From Cryobacterium sp. (GTDB taxonomy: Bacteria > Actinomycetota > Actinomycetes > Actinomycetales > Microbacteriaceae), in assembly GCF_025463825.1 (NCBI RefSeq), contig NZ_JAODBG010000103.1, positions 1 through 61,612 on the forward strand: a stretch of 61,612 nucleotides of DNA. The letters run 5' to 3'. A model generated the notes under the pieces. The model made no database searches. It was given only the letters and a program-made list of their open reading frames with translations, and was not told the origin of the DNA. Position 1 is the first letter of the stretch, and every line of letters begins with the position of its first letter. This document shows, one piece after another, positions 57,266 to 61,612 of the stretch. Both the position numbers and the translations under genes were made by a program.

Positions 57266-58309
57266 TTACTCCCCGCGCCGGGCGATGACCGTGACCAGCC
57301 GCTCGAGCGCGAAGACCGGGTCCCGGCCGGCACCCTTCACGGCAGCATCCGTTTCGGCGAGCATCACGATGCACCTGGACAGGCCCTCGTCGCTCCAGCC
57401 GCGCAGGTCGCGCTGGGCGCGTTCGACCTGCCACGGAGCGAGGCTGTACGTGGCGGCCAGCTGGGCGGAGCCGCCGCGCACGCCGAAGAGCTTGGCCATG
57501 GTGCGGATCTTGCTCGCGAACGCGGCGACGATAGGAACCGGGTCGGCGCCGGAGGCGAGCGCGTGCCGGAGGGTGACCAGGGATTCGCCGAGCCGGCCGG
57601 CGATCGCGGAATCCGCCACTTTAAAGGCGTTGGTCTCCACCCGGCCGCCGTAGTAGCGGTCGACGGTCGTCTCGGTCACCTCGGCGCCGGTGTCGGCGAT
57701 GAGCTGCTGGCAGGCGGCCGAGAGTTCCGCCAGGTCGTCGGAGAACGCGGCCACGAGGGACCGCAAAGCGCTGGGGGTGACGCGTTTGCCCGCCGCGCGG
57801 AATTCGGCGCTCGCGAACTCGTGCTTGTCGGCGTCCTTCTTCAGTTCCGCGCAGACCACCTCGATTGCGCCGCCGACGCCGCTGCGGAGGGTGTCGAGGA
57901 GTTTTTTGCCGCGCACTCCCCCGCCGTGCCGAAGCACCACGTAGGTGTCCTCTGCCGGGTTCTGCAGGTAGTCGAGGGCCTCACTGAGGAAGGTGTCGCT
58001 GCACTTCTCGACCGAGCTGACCCGGATCAGCCGCGGCTCACCGAAGAGCGACGGGCTGGCCAGGGTGAGCAACTCGCCGGGAGCGTAGCTGTCCGCCTGA
58101 ATGTCGCTGACCTCGAGGCTGGGGTCCTCCAGTTTGAGGAAGTCCCGGAGCGAGCGGATGGCGCGGTCGGCGAGGAAATCTTCGGTGCCGGAGACCAGCA
58201 CGACCGGCGCGGGTCGCACCTGGTGCCAGGCCAGCTGCGGAATCTTCACCGCGGATGCCTTCGCGGCCGGTTTGCCGGCTCGACCCGATGTGGTTGTTCG
58301 TGCGGCCAC
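57266..58309 (-). CDS. holA: DNA polymerase III subunit delta
   Basis: A 347-residue clamp-loader subunit that opens the beta clamp. Begins with a basic tail (RTTTSGRAGKPAAK), then VVLVSGTEDFLADRAIRSL, the degenerate AAA+ core, and the helical C-terminal collar domain ([16 protein letters not shown]). GTG at 58309 with AAGGGAG upstream. Next to comEC as in most actinobacteria. Confidence 0.94.
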   Translation of the reverse strand: MAARTTTSGRAGKPAAKASAVKIPQLAWHQVRPAPVVLVSGTEDFLADRAIRSLRDFLKLEDPSLEVSDIQADSYAPGELLTLASPSLFGEPRLIRVSSVEKCSDTFLSEALDYLQNPAEDTYVVLRHGGGVRGKKLLDTLRSGVGGAIEVVCAELKKDADKHEFASAEFRAAGKRVTPSALRSLVAAFSDDLAELSAACQQLIADTGAEVTETTVDRYYGGRVETNAFKVADSAIAGRLGESLVTLRHALASGADPVPIVAAFASKIRTMAKLFGVRGGSAQLAATYSLAPWQVERAQRDLRGWSDEGLSRCIVMLAETDAAVKGAGRDPVFALERLVTVIARRGE

Positions 58310-58394
58310 GCGGCTCCCTTCGCTACGGAACCAGCCTAACCGGCACCTGCGACCTTCCCGGCCCGAACCGGGCGCGGGGTGCAGTGCCTGCACC

Positions 58395-60047
58395 TCAGCC
58401 GGCACCCGGGACTTTCTCGGTCCAGACCCGGAGTGCGGCGCCCGCACGTGCGCCGGCCGGGCCGGCACCGGTGGGCGCGACCACGGCCAGCCCGTCCCGG
58501 TCGGTGCGCACGAGGGCGGTGCCCGCGGAGCGAAGCAGTTCCAGCAACGACCGGGTGGGATGCCCGTAGCCGTTGTCCGCGCCCACCGACACCAGCCCGA
58601 GACTCGCCCCGAGTTCCGCGTAGAGCGCGGCGCTCTGGTCACCGGAGCCGTGGTGGGCGACCTTCACCACGTCGACGGCACCGATCGGTCCCTCCGCGAG
58701 CAGCGCACTCTGGGCCTCTTCGTCGAGGTCCCCGAGGAAGATGGAGCGGACACCACGGCCCTCGAACCGGATCGTCACGCTGCCGGCATTTCCGGTCGCC
58801 AGCTCGTCGGCGCCCCTCACCGGCCACAGCACGTCCCAGGCCAGGCCGCCGAGGACGCCGTGGTCGCCCCGCGCGGTCTGGGCGACCGTGGCGCCGCCCC
58901 GGCTGAGCTCCGCGTGCAGCCGCGCATCCTGCGCGTTCTCGGGCGGGCCCACCAGGGCGGTGTCCACCCGGCCGATGACCGCATCCAGTCCTCCGACATG
59001 GTCGAGGTCGTAATGGGTGAGCACGAGCAGGTCCACCCGGTCGACATCCAACTCGCCCAGGCACCCGGTCAGCAGCGCCGGGTCCGGCCCCACGTCGACG
59101 AGGGCGACCTGGTCACCGTCCCGCACGACCACCGCGTCGCCCTGGCCGATGTCGCAGGCGGCGATCTGCCAGTTCGCCGGAAACACCGCGGCTCGGCCGA
59201 GGCCCGTACCGACCATCGCACCGACCGTGCAGCCGGCCGCGAGGCAGAGAACCGCGCCGCTGACGATGCGCAGCACCGCCTGGCGCCGGCCCGGCCGGCG
59301 CTCCGGCAGCATCGTGAGGATGCCGGCCGTGCAGGCCAGCGTGAGGCCCACGCCGAGCGGGCCGCCCAGCCAGGGCAGGCTGCTTCCCGGCAGGCCGGCC
59401 GTCGTGATCGCCACGGCGGCGATCCAGGTGGCCGGCAGCCAGGCGAGCCAGACCAGCGGCACGGCCAGCCAGGGCAGCCATGGCAGCAGCAGGCACGCGG
59501 CCAGGCCGGCGATGGTGGCAATGGGCGCCGCCGGAGCGGCGAGCAGGTTCGCGGGCACCCCGTACGCCGGCAGGGTGGGGCTGAGCAGCACGAGCACCGG
59601 TTGGCAGGCCAGCTGCGCGGCCAACGGGATCGCCAGCACCGCCGCGACGGGAGCGGGTAGCCAGCGGCGGAGCCGGCGGGCGAGGGGGATGGTGAGCACC
59701 AGCAGGCCGAGGGTGGCGAGCACCGAAAGCACGAAGCCGTAGTTGCGCGACAGCCACGGGTCCGCCACGAGCAGCGCGATGCCGGCCAGGGCCAGCGCCG
59801 GCAGCCCCCGGCCCGGGCGGCCCATCGCACCGGCGAGCAGGACGATGGTGGCCATGGTCGCTGCACGCACCACGCTGGGCTCCGGAGTCACCAACACGAC
59901 GAACCCGGCCAGCACCACCAGTGCGGCGCCGAACCGCCAGCGCCTGCCCAGGCCGCAGGCCGCCGTGACCGCGAGCACCAGCGCGAGGATGATTGCGCAG
60001 TTCGCGCCGGACACCGCGGTGAGATGGCTCAGCGAACTCCTGCGTAG
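58395..60047 (-). pseudogene. comEC: ComEC/Rec2 DNA-uptake channel, 5' part removed by insertion
   Basis: About 550 C-terminal residues of ComEC: the competence membrane domain starting at SSLSHLTAVSGANCAIIL with about eight helices, then the metallo-beta-lactamase-like domain (ACDIGQGDAVVVRDG ... LTHYDLDHVGGLD, VAHHGSGDQS). The normal N-terminal 200-250 residues are missing: just upstream of the conserved SLSHLTAVSG box the sequence changes to a serine recombinase gene on the other strand. The remaining part has no proper start, so DNA uptake through this locus should be lost. Confidence 0.9.
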
Positions 60048-60065
60048 TGAGTTACCCTCATCTTC

Positions 60066-61424
60066 ATGGGCGCAATCATCTACACAAGGCAGTCGCTCGA
60101 AAAGACCGGCATGGAAGCTGGCGTCTCTCGGCAACTCAAAGACTGCAGGGCTCTAGCCAAGCGGAAAAACTTTGACGTAATCGCAGAATTGAGCGACAAC
60201 GACATCTCCGCCACCACCGGAGTACCCCGGCCGTCGTTCGAAAAGCTATTGCGATTCGTCGAAAGTGGCGGGGCCGACACGGTCATCGTTTGGCACCCCG
60301 ACCGCCTCTACCGCAAGCTCACCGACCTCGTACGAATCACCGAAGTTGCGCAGCAACATGGCCTCACAATCGCATCCGTTCAAGCCGGCGACGTGGACCT
60401 GAATACGCCAGCAGGCCGCATGAGCGCGAGCATCTTGGGCGCGGTCGCCACCCATGAAGGTGAGCACCGGACTGAACGCCAACGGGCCGCATACCGGCAG
60501 AAGGCCGAGGCTGGGGAGTGGCACTTCTCCCGGAGACCGTTCGGTTACCGGCGCGAGGGTGGCAAGGTTGTGCAGGTTCCCGAGGAAGCGGAAGTGCTCA
60601 ACACGGTCTTGAACATGTACTACGCCGAGGAGGTCCCCCGCTACGCAGTGATGCGCTACCTGAATGACCGTCAGATACTGACGCCGATGGGCAAGCCGTG
60701 GGGCATCATCCAAGTGCGGGACTTGCTTACCAATAGTCACTACGCGGGCATCTCGACGTACAACGGCGTAGAGATAGGCAAAGGCAATTGGGAACCAATT
60801 GTGGACGCGCAGACGTGGCATTCGTGGCAGAGCGGGGCGGCCAAACGCAAGCGTAAATCAACGTTCACAGCGGCGAAGCACCTGCTGACCGGTATAGCGC
60901 GGTGTGCCGAATGTGACGGCGTCATCTACGTGAAGCACCGCGCAGACAAGAAATTGTCCTATTTCTGCAGCGAGAAGGGTTGTGTTCAACGGTCGATGAC
61001 TCCGGTGGACGAACTGGTCTCAGAGGCGGTGCTATTGCGACTTCAAGACCCCGCGGTAGTCGCAGCGTTCCGCACGCAGCCAGCGCCAACGGACCACCTG
61101 TACACCGAGCGTGCTGCCGCTCAGGCACGGCTCGACGACCGTGCCGAGTTGATCGCGGACGGCACTCTGACCGCTCAGGCGGTCCGCGAGGCCGCAAAGC
61201 CCTTGCGCGCCCGGATCAAGCGGATAGACGAGCAGATAGCGTCGAGCGACGCCACCGACTTGATTCCGATGGACCTCTTGACTGGCGACACCCGCGCCAA
61301 GTGGGCAGCATACTCGCTGGCGCGTAAGAGAGCCGTCATTCGGACGCTCATGGAGGTCCGAATTGCCACGCAGGGGAACACCCGAGTCTTCGACGGCGAA
61401 GCAATCATCCTCATCTGGGCCTGA
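60066..61424 (+). CDS. Large serine recombinase (integrase)
   Basis: A 452-residue site-specific recombinase. Resolvase domain with catalytic Ser10 (IIYTRQSLEKTG) and conserved Arg/Asp residues (DRLYRKLTDL, GRMSASILGA), then recombinase domain (RRPFGYRREGGK), zinc ribbon with CAEC and CSEKGC, and a C-terminal coiled coil (AARLDDRAELIADGTLT region). On the short side for the family. ATG at 60066 with a weak ribosome site. Codon use is less GC-biased than the host genes. It sits right at the comEC break, so it most likely catalysed the insertion. Confidence 0.93.
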   Translation: MGAIIYTRQSLEKTGMEAGVSRQLKDCRALAKRKNFDVIAELSDNDISATTGVPRPSFEKLLRFVESGGADTVIVWHPDRLYRKLTDLVRITEVAQQHGLTIASVQAGDVDLNTPAGRMSASILGAVATHEGEHRTERQRAAYRQKAEAGEWHFSRRPFGYRREGGKVVQVPEEAEVLNTVLNMYYAEEVPRYAVMRYLNDRQILTPMGKPWGIIQVRDLLTNSHYAGISTYNGVEIGKGNWEPIVDAQTWHSWQSGAAKRKRKSTFTAAKHLLTGIARCAECDGVIYVKHRADKKLSYFCSEKGCVQRSMTPVDELVSEAVLLRLQDPAVVAAFRTQPAPTDHLYTERAAAQARLDDRAELIADGTLTAQAVREAAKPLRARIKRIDEQIASSDATDLIPMDLLTGDTRAKWAAYSLARKRAVIRTLMEVRIATQGNTRVFDGEAIILIWA

Positions 61425-61612
61425 CCCCCCGAGGTCCGCTTCCTATCCTGAGAAACGGCTGTGGGGGGCGTCGGGCCTTGCGTCTAACGTTTCTGGTGAC
61501 ACCACGGCATTGTCGTGGCACTACCACAGCAACCGCCGTGGCACAAGAAATAGTTCGAAGAGTTCGAAGGGCAAGCGGACTTTGTTAGAGAGGACGAAGA
61601 AACGCAATGCCG
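61425..61612 (+). other. Regulatory region of the mobile element with repeats; possible next start
   Basis: Contains two CGTGGCAC repeats (61514, 61537), a small CCACG/CGTGG hairpin and a tandem 9-bp repeat AGTTCGAAG (61552-61569). An ATG at 61607 with GAGAGGA upstream may start a gene that continues beyond the window. Confidence 0.45.

Larger units (their letters stand above)
60048..61612 (+). mobile_element. Left end of an integrated element (phage or ICE) in comEC
   Basis: The break in comEC is followed within about 20 bp by a large serine recombinase gene, the standard arrangement for such elements at their attachment site. Base composition drops compared with the flanking genes. The element extends beyond the window; its other end and the rest of comEC should lie to the right. 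Confidence 0.8.

Overview
High-GC Gram-positive chromosome, most likely Microbacteriaceae and Cryobacterium-like (inferred from gene content, many GTG/TTG starts and the order aceE - PucR-type regulator - fabD - fabH - acpP - fabF - DUF3145; no rRNA is present to confirm it). About 60 protein genes and three tRNAs are packed tightly, many in ATGA-coupled minus-strand operons.

Layout. 1-4.1 kb: stress/dormancy-like block with the end of a DevS-type GAF protein, two tandem universal stress proteins behind a DosR-box-like palindrome, a small unknown protein and a GAF-ANTAR pair. 4.1-14 kb: tRNA-Val, AhpE-like peroxiredoxin, pyruvate dehydrogenase E1 (aceE) and the type II fatty-acid cluster, then DUF3145 and a PadR regulator. 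14-20 kb: family A exonuclease/polymerase, a CAT tRNA, a GT4 glycosyltransferase, a NIPA-like transporter, peptide deformylase, a histidine-kinase-like protein lacking its phosphorylatable His, and tRNA-Asn. 20-27.7 kb: a complete peptide ABC importer (lipoprotein, two permeases, a double ATPase, an extra degenerate ATPase) ending in a 2-hydroxyacid dehydrogenase. 27.8-36.3 kb: dnaG-dgt-dusB; DsbA/FrnE with a coupled 39-residue Cys-rich microprotein; uppS-recO; a TRIC-type channel; an unknown protein. 36.4-41 kb: leuA with a Leu-rich leader peptide, a chimeric histidine kinase/FtsX-tail gene and a PanE-like reductase. 41-53 kb: era, CorC-like protein, ybeY, phoH, HIT, rsmE, dnaJ, hrcA (with a CIRCE operator), two DUF4870 proteins, hemW, DUF1990, lepA. 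53-61.6 kb: a frameshifted NarL-type two-component system, an alpha/beta hydrolase, rpsT, a membrane protein, holA, and comEC cut off by an integrated element that begins with a large serine recombinase.

How it fits together. Most of the window is conserved housekeeping: acetyl-CoA and fatty-acid synthesis, replication and primer synthesis, tRNA/rRNA maturation, isoprenoid carrier synthesis and heat-shock control. The unusual parts are signalling genes in decay or rearrangement (three kinase genes with different defects), a mobile element disrupting the DNA-uptake gene comEC, a coupled Cys-rich microprotein, and several RNA/DNA control signals (leuA leader, CIRCE, an intra-operon terminator in the peptide importer). 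All functions are inferred from sequence only.
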